Positions 45,263 to 54,607 are shown, counted from the first letter of the stretch. The stretch is 64,000 nt of DNA from Burkholderiales bacterium (GCA_029268225.1 JAJUGJ010000001.1:1-64000); one strand, 5' to 3'. Made by a program: numbers and translations. The notes: generated by a model from the sequence alone, not told the origin.

Positions 45263-46219
45263 ATGCTGCGCGGGCTGGCCCGGCATTCCTTGATGGCCCT
45301 GCCGGGTCGTCTGCTGGCAGGGCTGCTGAGCCTGATGTTCACCCTGGCCCTCTGTGGGGTCGCGCCTGTCGCCTGGGCGCAGGTGAACATCACGACCGGC
45401 GCCGGTGGTGTGCTGCCCGTGCCGGCCCTGAGTGCCCGCGTCATCGACCAGACAGGCACCCTGACGGCCGAGCAGGTGCGCGCCTTGAGCGACCAACTGC
45501 AGGCGCTGGAGACGCAGCGCGGCTCACAGGTGGTCATCCTGATGGTGCCCACCACCCAGCCCGAAGACATCGCCGCCTATGCACAACGCGTGGGTGACAG
45601 CTGGAAGATCGGACGCCGCGAGGTGGGCGATGGTCTGTTGATCGTGGTGGCGCTGCAAGACCGGCGCATGCGCATCGAGGTGGCCAAGACACTGGAAGGC
45701 GCCATCCCGGACCTGATGGCCAGCCGCATCATTGAGCGCACGCTCAAACCCGCTTTCCAGGCAGGTGCGTATGCCGACGGACTCTCCAAGGCCATCGACC
45801 AGATCGACAAGCTGATTGCCGGCGAAGGCCTGCCTGAGCCCACCTCGGACCGAGGCCGCGGCGAGGGCTTTGATCTGAATGACCTGCTCGTGTTCGGCCT
45901 GATGGGCGTGCCCGTGCTGTTCGGCGTGTTGAGCGCGGTGCTTGGCCGCAAAGCCGGCGCACTGGGTACTGGCCTGATCGGCGGCGGTCTGGCGTGGTGG
46001 CTGACCGCCAGCCTGCTGCTGGGCGTGATCGCCGCCGTGCTGGCTGTCGTCCTGGCCCTGTCGCTGGGCCATGGCGGACGTGGGCGTGGCGGTTGGGGCG
46101 GCCCACCGGGAGGCTTCGGAGGCGGCGGGTTCGGTGGCGGAGGCTTTGGGGGCGGCGGGGGCTTCTCCTCGGGCGGCGGAGGCAACTTTGGAGGCGGCGG
46201 TGCCTCAGGACGCTGGTGA
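45263..46219 (+). CDS. TPM-domain exported/membrane protein (YgcG type)
   Basis: A 318-residue protein. The Sec signal peptide ends AWA-Q at about residue 38. The TPM domain follows (ARVIDQTGTLTAEQVRALSDQL, SQVVILMVPTTQPEDIAAYA, DGLLIVVALQDRRMRIEVAK). Two hydrophobic helices occur at about 212-255, and the protein ends in a Gly/Phe-rich tail of about 40 residues, typical of YgcG-type proteins. The ATG at 45263 has GAGG upstream; a GTG overlapping the lemA stop at 45251 is the alternative. It forms a LemA-TPM pair likely working at the membrane; the activity is unknown. Confidence 0.9.
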   Translation: MLRGLARHSLMALPGRLLAGLLSLMFTLALCGVAPVAWAQVNITTGAGGVLPVPALSARVIDQTGTLTAEQVRALSDQLQALETQRGSQVVILMVPTTQPEDIAAYAQRVGDSWKIGRREVGDGLLIVVALQDRRMRIEVAKTLEGAIPDLMASRIIERTLKPAFQAGAYADGLSKAIDQIDKLIAGEGLPEPTSDRGRGEGFDLNDLLVFGLMGVPVLFGVLSAVLGRKAGALGTGLIGGGLAWWLTASLLLGVIAAVLAVVLALSLGHGGRGRGGWGGPPGGFGGGGFGGGGFGGGGGFSSGGGGNFGGGGASGRW

Positions 46220-46229
46220 GGGCGGCACG

Positions 46230-46736
46230 ATGAACACACTGACCCGATGGCTGCGCCACCTGTGGCTCGATGCCGCCGACAGCCGGCGCTGCCTGACCCG
46301 TGCCGGGCTGCAGCGCCTGGAAGACGCCGTGACCCGCAGCGAGGCGCGCCACCTGGGCGAATTGCGCGTGTGCGTGGAAGGCGGTCTGAGCCCCGTGGCG
46401 CTGTGGCGCGGCGTGACCCCACGCGAACGGGCGGTGCAGCTGTTCAGCGCCCTGCGCGTGTGGGACACCGCGCACAACAACGGCGTGCTGATCTACCTGC
46501 TGCTGGCCGAGCGACGCATCGAGATCCTGGCCGACCGGGGGCTGCACGGCCGCACCGCCCGCGATTTCTGGACCACCCTCGCCAACCGTCTGTCCGACAG
46601 CCTGCACCAGGGAGACTTCGAGGCCGGTCTGGCCCTGGCCATCGAAGAGATCGGGCTGTTGCTGCACCAGCACTTCCCCAGCGACGGGCACGCGCACAAC
46701 CCCGACGAACTACCCAACGCCGTCGTGCTGCTCTGA
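46230..46736 (+). CDS. second TPM-domain protein, cytosolic-looking
   Basis: A 168-residue protein made of a single TPM fold without signal peptide or membrane helix. Recognisable stretches are LQRLEDAVTRSEARHLGELR, SALRVWDTAHNNGVLIYLLL and AERRIEILADRGLHGRTARDFW, which parallel the TPM domain of the preceding gene. Start ATG at 46230, 10 bases after it. The three-gene set LemA-TPM-TPM is common in proteobacteria, with the second TPM protein lacking the Gly-rich tail. Confidence 0.88.
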   Translation: MNTLTRWLRHLWLDAADSRRCLTRAGLQRLEDAVTRSEARHLGELRVCVEGGLSPVALWRGVTPRERAVQLFSALRVWDTAHNNGVLIYLLLAERRIEILADRGLHGRTARDFWTTLANRLSDSLHQGDFEAGLALAIEEIGLLLHQHFPSDGHAHNPDELPNAVVLL

Positions 46737-46780
46737 CAACGGCCTGTGTCATGATTTCGTTGATCACCCCAGGAGGCTTC

Positions 46781-47374
46781 ATGTCCCAGACATCCCTGGC
46801 CCGACACGGGCACACCCTGATCCTGGCCATGCTGGCCGCGGCCCTGAGCTCACCGGCCACGGCGGCTGATGCCCCGCCGCCCATCAAGCCCGGGCTGTGG
46901 GAGATGGTCAACGAAGCGCAACAACTCAACGGCCAAGCCATGCCGGATTACACCGCGCAGATGGCCCAGGCCATGAAGGACATGCCACCGCAGATGCGCA
47001 AGCAGATGGAGGCGCAGATGAAGTCACACGGCGTGCAGATGGCCCCCGGCACGGGCGGCGGCATGGCCGTGCGCATGTGCCTGACGCCCGAGATGCTGTC
47101 GCAGAGCCGTTGGCAGAAGAACGACGACAACTGCAAGAGCGAGATCGTCAGCCGCAGCGGCAACACCTGGAAGTGGAAGCTGACGTGCCCGCAAGGCAAG
47201 GGGGATGGCACCACCACCTTCACCAGCAACGAGGCCTACAGCACCCAGATGCACATGACCATGATGCAGGACGGTCGCCCCCAGAACATGACGATGAAGC
47301 ACCGCGCCAAATGGCTGGGTGCAGACTGCGGCTCGGTCAAACCCGTCTCGCCTCCCCCTGCCCCCAAAAAGTGA
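46781..47374 (+). CDS. DUF3617-like exported protein
   Basis: A 197-residue periplasmic protein. Signal peptide at about 1-29 (ending ATAAD). The mature part starts PIKPGLWEMVNEAQQLNG, the family opening of DUF3617, has a Met/Gln-rich helical insert (MAQAMKDMPPQMRKQMEAQM) and then paired cysteines (VRMCLTPEML, NCKSEI, LTCPQ, DCGSV). The ATG at 46781 has AGGAGG five bases upstream, the best ribosome-binding site of the region. Function unknown. Confidence 0.85.
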   Translation: MSQTSLARHGHTLILAMLAAALSSPATAADAPPPIKPGLWEMVNEAQQLNGQAMPDYTAQMAQAMKDMPPQMRKQMEAQMKSHGVQMAPGTGGGMAVRMCLTPEMLSQSRWQKNDDNCKSEIVSRSGNTWKWKLTCPQGKGDGTTTFTSNEAYSTQMHMTMMQDGRPQNMTMKHRAKWLGADCGSVKPVSPPPAPKK

Positions 47375-47375
47375 C

Positions 47376-48029
47376 ATGACGAGCTTGATGAAGGCCGCCG
47401 ACATCGGCCATTTCTTCGCCACGCTGCAGGCGGCCAACCCGAACCCCGAAACCGAGCTGGAGTACAGCACCCCGTTCGAGCTGCTGACCGCCGTGCTGCT
47501 GTCGGCCCAGGCCACCGACGTGGGCGTCAACAAGGCCACGCGCAAGCTCTACCCGGTGGCCAACACGCCGCAGCAGATCCTCGACCTGGGCCTGGACGGG
47601 CTGTGCGAGTACATCAAGACCATCGGCCTGTACAAGAGCAAGGCCAAGCACCTGCTGGAAACCTGCCGCATCCTGATCGAGCAACATGGCGGGGAGGTGC
47701 CGCGCACGCGCGAGGCCCTGGAAGCCCTGCCCGGCGTGGGCCGCAAGACGGCCAACGTGGTGCTGAATGTGGCCTTTGGCGAACCGACCATGGCGGTGGA
47801 CACCCACATCTTCCGCCTGGGCAACCGCACCGGGCTGGCCCCGGGCAAGACGCCGCTGGAAGTGGAGCATAAGCTGCTCAAACGCATCCCGGCGGAGTAC
47901 CTGCAGCATGCTCACCACTGGCTGATCCTGCACGGGCGCTATGTGTGTCAGGCCCGCAAGCCACGCTGCTGGGAGTGCAGCGTGTCCACCTGGTGCAAGT
48001 TCAAGCCCAAGACCGCCGCGCCGGCCTGA
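47376..48029 (+). CDS. nth: endonuclease III
   Basis: A 217-residue DNA glycosylase/AP lyase that removes oxidised pyrimidines in base excision repair. The HhH motif LPGVGRKTANVV carries the catalytic Lys at about residue 125, and the catalytic Asp lies in AVDTHIFRLGNR. The C-terminal [4Fe-4S] loop is C-x6-C-x2-C-x5-C (CQARKPRCWECSVSTWC). Start ATG at 47376, directly after the previous stop. Often found near rnfB in this order. Normal length. Confidence 0.95.
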   Translation: MTSLMKAADIGHFFATLQAANPNPETELEYSTPFELLTAVLLSAQATDVGVNKATRKLYPVANTPQQILDLGLDGLCEYIKTIGLYKSKAKHLLETCRILIEQHGGEVPRTREALEALPGVGRKTANVVLNVAFGEPTMAVDTHIFRLGNRTGLAPGKTPLEVEHKLLKRIPAEYLQHAHHWLILHGRYVCQARKPRCWECSVSTWCKFKPKTAAPA

Positions 48030-48071
48030 ACGCACCACGCCGCGCTGGCTCGGTTTGCGCTCACACCGGAC

Positions 48072-48989
48072 TCACACGCTCAAACCATCGTGGATGGTGG
48101 GGTAGCGCAAGGAGACACGCAGCTCGGCTTTCAAACGCCGGTTGCGCAGGCGTCGTGACTCGCCCATGAAGGACAGCTGCATCGGGCTGAGCTGCTGCGC
48201 CGCTTCGGCCCGAGACAAGCGGGGCGCGCGCGGCAGGCCGAAGTGGTCGGCCACCCAGTCGAAGTAGTCGCCCATGTGCAGCTCGGTGTCGTCGCACACG
48301 TGAACGACACGGCCGGGGCGACCCCGCCACAGCGCCGCCACGCACGATCGCGCCAGGTCATCCGCGTGGATGTGGTTGGTGTAGACATCGTCCTCGGGGC
48401 GCAGCAAGGGGCTGCCACGCCGCACGCGCTCACGCGGGTCGCCACCTTCACGGTCGAGCGCGTAGATGCCCGGAATGCGCAGCAGGCTCACGCGTGTGCC
48501 CCAGCGCGGCGATTGCTGAAGCCCCCACCAACGCAGGCGCGCTTCGGCGTCCACCCGGCGGCGGCCTCGGTCGGTGGCGGGTTGCACGGTGCGCGTCTCG
48601 TCCAGCCAGTCGCCACCAGCATCGCCGTAGACCCCCGAGGTGCTGCCGTACACCAAGGACTTCACACCGCCACGCCTAGCGAGCGCTTGCAAGAGGCGCG
48701 CGGTGCGCGGGTCCTGGCCGCCCGAGGATGGGGGCGGCGCCAGATGCAGCACCCGCGTAGCCAGGCCCGACAGACGGGCCAGCGAGCGTGCATCGTCCAG
48801 ATTGCCCACCAGGGGCACCAGCCCCTGCGCCCGCAACTCAGGCACGCGTGCCGCTTGAGAGGTCAAGGCCAACACGCGGCAACGGGGACGCAGCAACTGG
48901 GCGGCACGCTGTCCCACATCGCCACAGCCCACGATGAGCACACGGGTTTGACGAAATCGGGTGTGACGCGGTGGTTGAGGCTGGAACAT
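48072..48989 (-). CDS. NAD(P)-binding SDR/epimerase family protein
   Basis: A 305-residue Rossmann-fold protein. The dinucleotide motif VLIVGCGDVGQRAAQLL is near residues 16-32; the middle contains SLVYGSTSGVYGDAGG in the position of the epimerase SxnYxxxK motif, but without the usual Lys. The C-terminal part (TNHIHADDLARSCVAALWRG, then VVHVCDDTELHMGDYFDW) is like YeeZ-type extended SDR proteins. The ATG at 48989 begins the conserved part; 49052 is possible but would overlap the leader of the divergent gene. Substrate unknown. Confidence 0.82.
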   Translation of the reverse strand: MFQPQPPRHTRFRQTRVLIVGCGDVGQRAAQLLRPRCRVLALTSQAARVPELRAQGLVPLVGNLDDARSLARLSGLATRVLHLAPPPSSGGQDPRTARLLQALARRGGVKSLVYGSTSGVYGDAGGDWLDETRTVQPATDRGRRRVDAEARLRWWGLQQSPRWGTRVSLLRIPGIYALDREGGDPRERVRRGSPLLRPEDDVYTNHIHADDLARSCVAALWRGRPGRVVHVCDDTELHMGDYFDWVADHFGLPRAPRLSRAEAAQQLSPMQLSFMGESRRLRNRRLKAELRVSLRYPTIHDGLSV

Positions 48990-49095
48990 GGCAGGTCTGA
49001 GCGAAAATCCAGCTTGAGATTCTGAGGCCTTGGCGCTTGCCCCGCTGTCCATGCGGCCTCAGTCGCCCTGTCTTCGTCCGGAGTGTGAGTCCATC

Positions 49096-50139
49096 ATGAG
49101 TTTTTCCGTCGCCATCCAGCCCAGTGGCCGCAGCTTCACCATGGAGGCCAACGAAACGGTGCTGGGCGCTGCGATCAACGCCGGCATCGGTCTGCCCTAT
49201 GGCTGCAAGGACGGCGCCTGTGGTTCGTGCAAATGCAAACTGGTGTCGGGCCAGGTCAACCACGGCCCTCATCAAGAAAAGGCCCTGAGTGCCGCCGAGG
49301 CCGCCGCCGGCTACCTGCTCACCTGCTGCGCCAAGCCCGAGAGCGACCTCGTCATCGAAGCCCGTCAGGTCGTGGCCCTGGGTGAGCACCCGCCTGTCAA
49401 GATGCCCACGCGTGTGACCCGTCTGACCCGCGTCGCACCCGACGTGATGGTGCTGCGTCTGCAACTGCCGGCCAACAACAGCTTCGGCTTTCGCGCCGGC
49501 CAGTACATCGAGTTCATCCTGAAAGACGGCCAGCGCCGCAGCTACTCGATGGCCAACGCCCCGCACGCCGTCAAGGAAGCCGGTCCGGAAGGCATCGAGC
49601 TGCACATCCGCCACATGCCCGGCGGCCTGTTCACCGACCAGGTATTCAGCACCCTGAAAGAAAAAGACATCCTGCGCGTGGAAGGCCCGTTTGGCACCTT
49701 CTTCCTGCGTGAAGACTCCGAGCGCCCCATCGTGCTGTTGGGTTCGGGCACCGGCTTTGCGCCGCTCAAGGCCATCATCGAGCACATGCGCCACGCCGGC
49801 ATCAACCGCCCCACCACGCTGTACTGGGGCTGCCGCAGCCAGGCCGATCTCTACCTGCACGACTGGGCGCAGCAGCAGGCCGCCGAACTGCCCTGGCTGA
49901 CCTACGTGCCCGTGCTGTCCGAGGCCAAGCCCGAAGACGCGTGGACCGGTCGCACCGGCTTCGTTCACCAAGCCGTGCTCGCCGACCTGCCTGATTTGTC
50001 GGCCCACGAGGTGTACGCCTGCGGTGCCCCCATCATGGTGCAATCGGCCCGCCAGGACTTCACCACGCAGGCCGGACTGCCCGAAGAGTTCTTCTACGCC
50101 GACGCCTTCACCAGCGAAGCCGACAAGCACGGTGCCTGA
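49096..50139 (+). CDS. ferredoxin-NAD(P)H reductase, CDP-6-deoxy-glucoseen reductase type
   Basis: A 347-residue flavo-iron-sulfur protein. An N-terminal plant-type [2Fe-2S] domain has ligands in CKDGACGSCKC and LLTCC. The FAD barrel follows (FRAGQYIEFILKDGQRRSYS), and the NAD(P) domain carries VLLGSGTGFAPLKAII and VYACGAPIMVQSA. It is often annotated as the E3 reductase of 3,6-dideoxysugar synthesis, yet no such sugar genes are near. A general oxygenase or desaturase reductase is equally possible. Architecture is the same as BenC in this window. Start ATG at 49096. Confidence 0.85.
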   Translation: MSFSVAIQPSGRSFTMEANETVLGAAINAGIGLPYGCKDGACGSCKCKLVSGQVNHGPHQEKALSAAEAAAGYLLTCCAKPESDLVIEARQVVALGEHPPVKMPTRVTRLTRVAPDVMVLRLQLPANNSFGFRAGQYIEFILKDGQRRSYSMANAPHAVKEAGPEGIELHIRHMPGGLFTDQVFSTLKEKDILRVEGPFGTFFLREDSERPIVLLGSGTGFAPLKAIIEHMRHAGINRPTTLYWGCRSQADLYLHDWAQQQAAELPWLTYVPVLSEAKPEDAWTGRTGFVHQAVLADLPDLSAHEVYACGAPIMVQSARQDFTTQAGLPEEFFYADAFTSEADKHGA

Positions 50140-50185
50140 GCGCCACCTCGCGCGCCAGCCCTTCCAACCCTTTCACGGAGTTGCC

Positions 50186-50605
50186 ATGTCCTACGACTCG
50201 AACAACATCTTCGCCAAGATCCTGCGTGGCGAGATCCCCTGCATCAAGCTGTACGAAGACGCCCACACGCTGGCCTTCATGGACATCATGCCGCAGGCCG
50301 AAGGCCACGCGCTGGTGATCCCCAAGGAGCCAGCCGTGACCCTGTTCGAGCTGTCGGACGCTGCCGCGCAGGCCTGCATGGCCACCGTGCGCAAGATCGG
50401 CAACGCGCAGAAAAAGGGGCTGGGGGCGGAAGGCATCGTGCTGATGCAACTCAATGGCGAAGGCGCCGGCCAGACCGTGCCTCACTTTCACATCCATGTG
50501 ATCCCCGGTTCGATCGCTGACCTGCGCAAGCCGCACGCGACGCACATGGCCGACCCGGCCCACCTGAAGACGGTAGCCGACAAGATCGTGGCTGCACTGG
50601 CCTGA
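50186..50605 (+). CDS. HIT-family nucleotide-binding protein
   Basis: A 139-residue histidine-triad protein (HinT/Fhit type) that hydrolyses nucleoside phosphoramidates or dinucleotides. The catalytic triad motif is VPHFHIHVIP at about residues 96-105. The N-terminal stretch is NIFAKILRGEIPCIKLYED. The ATG at 50186 follows a TTTCACGGAG leader; it begins 46 bases after the reductase gene. Substrate not known. Confidence 0.93.
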   Translation: MSYDSNNIFAKILRGEIPCIKLYEDAHTLAFMDIMPQAEGHALVIPKEPAVTLFELSDAAAQACMATVRKIGNAQKKGLGAEGIVLMQLNGEGAGQTVPHFHIHVIPGSIADLRKPHATHMADPAHLKTVADKIVAALA

Positions 50606-50646
50606 TCTGCTTGAACCGCGGACAAGGCTGACGTGGCCGCGCCCGC

Positions 50647-51417
50647 TCACGTCCGTGGCATGAAGCCCGTTTGCAGGGCGTGCGCCCACTCTGCCCGGCC
50701 CCGTTGGCGCGCCAACTCGGCCATGGCCGCATGGTCGTAGGGCACGGCCAGCAAAGACACGGTCCACGCCGCACCACATCGCTCGACGATCGCATAGCGC
50801 GCGTCGGGTGATCCCATCTCCACGCGGTGATACAGCGGGTGGGTGTCGTCATAGGCGGGCCGCCCCACACTGCCGGGGTTGACCACCCAGCCCCCCGTCG
50901 CACTGCGCATGACCCGTGGCACATGGGTATGACCACAGGCGATCAGGCTGGCCTGCATCACCTCCCGCTGCGTGCCCAATCGCTCGCTCAACTCGGCATG
51001 CGTGGCGATGCGCACCACGCCTGCACCCTCGCCCACAGACTGAACGGTCTCCATCAGGTAGGCCGCATCGCTGCGAGGGGTGGCGTGACACAGGAACACC
51101 CCCTCCGACCACGCATGCCAGGGACGCTGCGCAGCCATCCAAGCCCGCTCGGCCTCGCCCAGTTGCGCGGTGGCATGGGCGTCCGACGCCCCTTGCTGAT
51201 CCAGCGGCGTCTGCAACATCTGGCGTTCATGGTTGCCCGCCAGGCTGAACCAGCCTTCGGCCATCAAGCATTGCGCGGTCTCGCGCGGCAGCAAGGGCCC
51301 GGAGAGACTGTCGCCCAGGTTGAGCACAGCATCGGCGCCGCGGCGCCGGATGTCGGCACGCACGGCCTCCAGCGCGGCCAAATTGCCATGGATGTCGGAG
51401 ACCAGGGCCAGGCGCAT
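50647..51417 (-). CDS. calcineurin-like metallophosphoesterase (YfcE/PrpE type)
   Basis: A 256-residue dimetal phosphoesterase. Metal-binding motifs occur in order: SDIHGN (residues 7-12), NLGDSLSGP (about 33), AGNHERQ (about 60), LCHATPRS, and GHTHVPRV (about 162). The closing NPGSVGRPAYDD is typical of YfcE-like diesterases. Its substrate cannot be read from the sequence. It is transcribed with the AHSA1-like gene, four bases apart. Confidence 0.9.
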   Translation of the reverse strand: MRLALVSDIHGNLAALEAVRADIRRRGADAVLNLGDSLSGPLLPRETAQCLMAEGWFSLAGNHERQMLQTPLDQQGASDAHATAQLGEAERAWMAAQRPWHAWSEGVFLCHATPRSDAAYLMETVQSVGEGAGVVRIATHAELSERLGTQREVMQASLIACGHTHVPRVMRSATGGWVVNPGSVGRPAYDDTHPLYHRVEMGSPDARYAIVERCGAAWTVSLLAVPYDHAAMAELARQRGRAEWAHALQTGFMPRT

Positions 51418-51420
51418 GGC

Positions 51421-51867
51421 TCAAACGGGGATCTCGGCCTCGACCAGCAAGGCGAGCAAGGCCAGCGACTCCTGCCAGCCCACATGACAGTCTTCGGGCG
51501 GAATGGCCTCCGGGATGCCCTCCTGCACGATGCTCAGTTCGGTGCCGCACGACACGTGTGTGAAGTTCACCGTCACCCGCATGGCGCCGGGCAGGCCAGC
51601 GTCATCGAACGCATCGGTGTGACAGATGCGGGTGTAGGGCAGCAACTCCAGGTACTCACCGCCGAACGAATGCGTCTGACCCGTGGCGAAGTGCGTGAAC
51701 GACATCCGAAAGCGACCGCCGACCCGGGCATCGAGCTCATGCACCTCACCGGTGAAGCCGTGGGGCGGCAACCACTTGACCATCGCCTGCGGATCCAGAA
51801 AGGCACGATAGACGCGCTCCGGCGGCGCACGCAGCACGCGGTGCAAACGAACGGTGTGGCCTGACAT
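51421..51867 (-). CDS. SRPBCC/AHSA1-family protein
   Basis: A 148-residue START-like fold protein. Family stretches are VRLHRVLRAPPERVYRAFLD, KWLPPHGFTGEV, GGRFRMSF and GWQESLALLALLVEA, the pattern of activator-of-Hsp90-ATPase homologue 1-like domains. Such proteins bind hydrophobic ligands or act with other enzymes. It precedes the phosphoesterase gene in one transcription unit. No specific function can be given. Confidence 0.88.
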   Translation of the reverse strand: MSGHTVRLHRVLRAPPERVYRAFLDPQAMVKWLPPHGFTGEVHELDARVGGRFRMSFTHFATGQTHSFGGEYLELLPYTRICHTDAFDDAGLPGAMRVTVNFTHVSCGTELSIVQEGIPEAIPPEDCHVGWQESLALLALLVEAEIPV

Positions 51868-51965
51868 GGCTGCTCCTTTCGTGGCCTCAGAAGGCCTCGC
51901 CTTGCGAGCCTACCCCGTGCTCCAAGCAGGGTCAAGACAGCGACGGGCCCTGCCCTCTGGCCGCG

Positions 51966-52715
51966 TCATCCGCCCAGATAAGCCGCCTGCACCTGCGGAT
52001 TGCCCAGCAGCTCCCTCGCCGGACCCGACAGCACGCACTCACCCGAATCGAGCACATAGGCCCGGTCGGCCAACTCCAGCGCGCGGTGGGCGTTCTGCTC
52101 GACCAGCAGCACGGTCACGCCCTGCTGCGACACATCGCGCACCACCTCGAAGATCGTGTCCACCATGATGGGCGACAGGCCCATCGAAGGCTCGTCCAGC
52201 AGCAACAGCTTGGGGCGCGCCAGCAGCGCTCGCCCCATGGCCAGCATCTGCTGCTCGCCGCCCGACAAGGTGCCGGCCAGCTGCTTGTGGCGCTCCTTCA
52301 AACGCGGGAAGCGCTGGTACACCGCCGCAATGTCGGCCTCCACCTCGCCGTCCTTGCGCAGGTAAGCGCCCATGCGCAGGTTCTCGTCGATGGTCATGCG
52401 CGCGAAGATGCCGCGGCCTTCGGGCACCATCACCAGGCCCTGGCTGACCAAGTCCCACGGGCCTTGGCCGATCAGGCTCTGGCCCTGGTAGCGCACCTCA
52501 CCCGACTGAGGCTTGAGCAGGCCGCAGATGGCCTTGAGCGTCGTGGTCTTGCCCGCGCCGTTGGCGCCGATCAAGCTGACCAACTCGCCCGGATGCAGCA
52601 CCATGTCCAGGCGCTTGACCGCCTGGATGCCGCCATAGGCCACATGTAGATCGCGCACGGCCAGCAGGGGCTCAGCAGCGCTCGAAGAAACAGAAACAGC
52701 AGCAGACAACGTCAT
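51966..52715 (-). CDS. livF: branched-chain amino-acid ABC transporter ATPase LivF
   Basis: A 249-residue ATP-binding subunit of a LIV-I type importer. Walker A is GANGAGKTTT at about residues 43-52, the ABC signature is LSGGEQQML at about 148-156, and Walker B is LLLLDEPSMGLSP. The H-loop and switch region reads LLVEQNAHRALE. It is the last gene of livHMGF and starts 10 bases after livG. In other Liv clusters the ATPase pair works with two permeases and a periplasmic binding protein, absent here. Confidence 0.94.
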   Translation of the reverse strand: MTLSAAVSVSSSAAEPLLAVRDLHVAYGGIQAVKRLDMVLHPGELVSLIGANGAGKTTTLKAICGLLKPQSGEVRYQGQSLIGQGPWDLVSQGLVMVPEGRGIFARMTIDENLRMGAYLRKDGEVEADIAAVYQRFPRLKERHKQLAGTLSGGEQQMLAMGRALLARPKLLLLDEPSMGLSPIMVDTIFEVVRDVSQQGVTVLLVEQNAHRALELADRAYVLDSGECVLSGPARELLGNPQVQAAYLGG

Positions 52716-52725
52716 CGCAAGGCAC

Positions 52726-53502
52726 TCAAGCAGGCTGGTGGGACTGGCCCAGGTAGGCCGCGATCACAGCGGGATCGCGCTGCACGTCAGCGGGCAGACC
52801 ATGGGCAATGCGCCGACCCTGGTCCAGCACGGTCACCTGGTCGCACAGGCCCATCACCAGCTTCACATCGTGTTCGATCAGCAGCACGGCGCGCCCCTGG
52901 GCGCGGATGCGCTCGATCAGCTCTCGCAACTGCACCTTCTCGGTCGCATTCATACCCGCGGCCGGCTCGTCCAGCGCCAGCAGTTTGGGTTCGGTGGCCA
53001 GGGCGCGGGCGATCTCCAGGCGGCGCTGGTCGCCGTAACTCAGCGTGCGCGCGGTCTGGTGGTGCTTGCCCGACAGGCCGACAAAATCCAGCAAGGCCTG
53101 GGCATCGCGGGTGATCATGGCTTCTTCGTGCTCAAAGGCGCGCGTGCGCAGCAGGGCCTGCCACCAGCCCACCTTGGTGCGCACATGGCGCCCCACCCGC
53201 ACATTGTCCAGCGCCGACATGTCGGCAAACAGACGGATGTTCTGGAAGGTGCGCGCGATCCCGGCCTGCGCCACCTTGTGCACCTCGGTCGGCCGGTAGG
53301 CGTGCCCCGCCAGCGTGAAGCGGCCCCGATCGGCCGGCACCAGCCCGGTGATCACGTTGAAGAAGGTGGTCTTGCCTGCGCCGTTCGGGCCGATGAGGCC
53401 ATGCACCTGCCCCGGCTCGATGGTGAGTTCGACCTCGCTGAGCGCCTGCAAACCGCCAAAGCGTTTGGACACGCCGGACACCGTCAACAGAGGAGTGCTC
53501 AT
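52726..53502 (-). CDS. livG: branched-chain amino-acid ABC transporter ATPase LivG
   Basis: A 258-residue ATP-binding subunit. Walker A is GPNGAGKTTFFN at about residues 37-48, the signature LSYGDQRRLEIA at about 153-164 is the LivG variant with Tyr instead of Gly, and Walker B is LLALDEPAAGMN. The stretch GIARTFQNIRLFADMSALDNV is characteristic of LivG. Its ATG overlaps the livM stop (ATGA at 53499-53502). Confidence 0.94.
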   Translation of the reverse strand: MSTPLLTVSGVSKRFGGLQALSEVELTIEPGQVHGLIGPNGAGKTTFFNVITGLVPADRGRFTLAGHAYRPTEVHKVAQAGIARTFQNIRLFADMSALDNVRVGRHVRTKVGWWQALLRTRAFEHEEAMITRDAQALLDFVGLSGKHHQTARTLSYGDQRRLEIARALATEPKLLALDEPAAGMNATEKVQLRELIERIRAQGRAVLLIEHDVKLVMGLCDQVTVLDQGRRIAHGLPADVQRDPAVIAAYLGQSHQPA

Positions 53503-54596
53503 GCGCGGCCTCCCTTGGCCTCACCCGGGATCAGGCGATCTTCCGGGTTCGGAGAGGGCCACAGGCCACGTGGCCGCGCCAGCATGATGCCGATCATGGC
53601 CAGCGCGATCAGCAACTGGCGAAGGATGGATGCGTCCAGACGGCCACCGGTGAGCGCTTGCAAGGGCCCTGCCACATGGCGCAGCACCTCGGGCAAGGCG
53701 GCCAGCAGGAAGGCGCCCAGGATCACGCCAGGGATGTGCCCCAGGCCGCCCAGCACCACCATGGCCACCACCAGCACCGACTCTTGCAGGCTGAACGATT
53801 CGGGCGAGACGAAACCCTGGAAGCTGGCGAACAGCACCCCGGCCACGCCACCGAACATGGCACCCAGGCCGAAGGCCAGCAGCTTGAGGTTGCGCGTGTT
53901 CAGGCCCATGGCCTTGGCCGCGATCTCGTCTTCACGGATGGCGATCCAGGCGCGGCCCAGACGCGAGTCGTGCAGGCGCAGGCTGATGACCACGGCCAGC
54001 ACCACCACCGCCAGGAACAGGTAGTAGTACAGCGTGACCGAGTACAGCGTGAAGCCCCCGATGTGCAGCGACTCGCCCAGGCTCAAAGGCCCGATGTGGA
54101 TGGGCTCAATGCTGCTGATGCCCTTGGGGCCGTTGGTGATGTTGATGGGCGCATCCAGGTTGTTCATGAACACGCGGATGATTTCGCCAAAGCCCAGCGT
54201 GACGATGGCGAGGTAGTCACCACGCAGCTTGAGCGTGGGCGCGCCCAGCAGCACCCCGGCCATCGCCGCCACACCCGCTCCCAGCGGGATCGCTGCCCAG
54301 ATGGGCAGATGCAGGCCATTGGGGAACATGGCCGCCACGGCCGGCAGGTTCTCCACCAGGTGCGGCGACGCCAGCAGCGCGAACAGATAGGCACCCACCG
54401 CATAGAAAGCGATGTAGCCCAGGTCCAGCAGGCCGGCAAAGCCCACCACGATGTTCAGGCCCAGGGCCAGCAGGATGTAGAGCAAGGCGGTGTCGATGAT
54501 GCGCACCCAGGCCTCGCCCACGCCTTGCAAGGCCAGGGGCAAAACGGCCAGGGCCACGGCACTGATCAGGAACACCTGCAAACGGTTCTTCAACAT
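53499..54596 (-). CDS. livM: branched-chain amino-acid ABC transporter permease LivM
   Basis: A 365-residue permease with about ten hydrophobic segments. The LivM pattern is clear: YILLALGLNIVVGFAGLLDL, YIAFYAVGAYLFALL, and the cytoplasmic coupling region SRLGRAWIAIREDEIAAKAMG. The ATG at 54596 is preferred over the one at 54611, since it starts MLKNRLQVFLIS with a short, typical N-terminus. Overlaps livG by four bases and follows livH closely. Confidence 0.94.
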   Translation of the reverse strand: MLKNRLQVFLISAVALAVLPLALQGVGEAWVRIIDTALLYILLALGLNIVVGFAGLLDLGYIAFYAVGAYLFALLASPHLVENLPAVAAMFPNGLHLPIWAAIPLGAGVAAMAGVLLGAPTLKLRGDYLAIVTLGFGEIIRVFMNNLDAPINITNGPKGISSIEPIHIGPLSLGESLHIGGFTLYSVTLYYYLFLAVVVLAVVISLRLHDSRLGRAWIAIREDEIAAKAMGLNTRNLKLLAFGLGAMFGGVAGVLFASFQGFVSPESFSLQESVLVVAMVVLGGLGHIPGVILGAFLLAALPEVLRHVAGPLQALTGGRLDASILRQLLIALAMIGIMLARPRGLWPSPNPEDRLIPGEAKGGRA

Positions 54597-54607
54597 GGCT
54601 CGCCCCC

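Noticed and set aside
45577-46422. Proline-rich minus-strand frame opposite the TPM gene
   Set aside because: It is the shadow of the Gly-rich tail of the TPM-domain protein.
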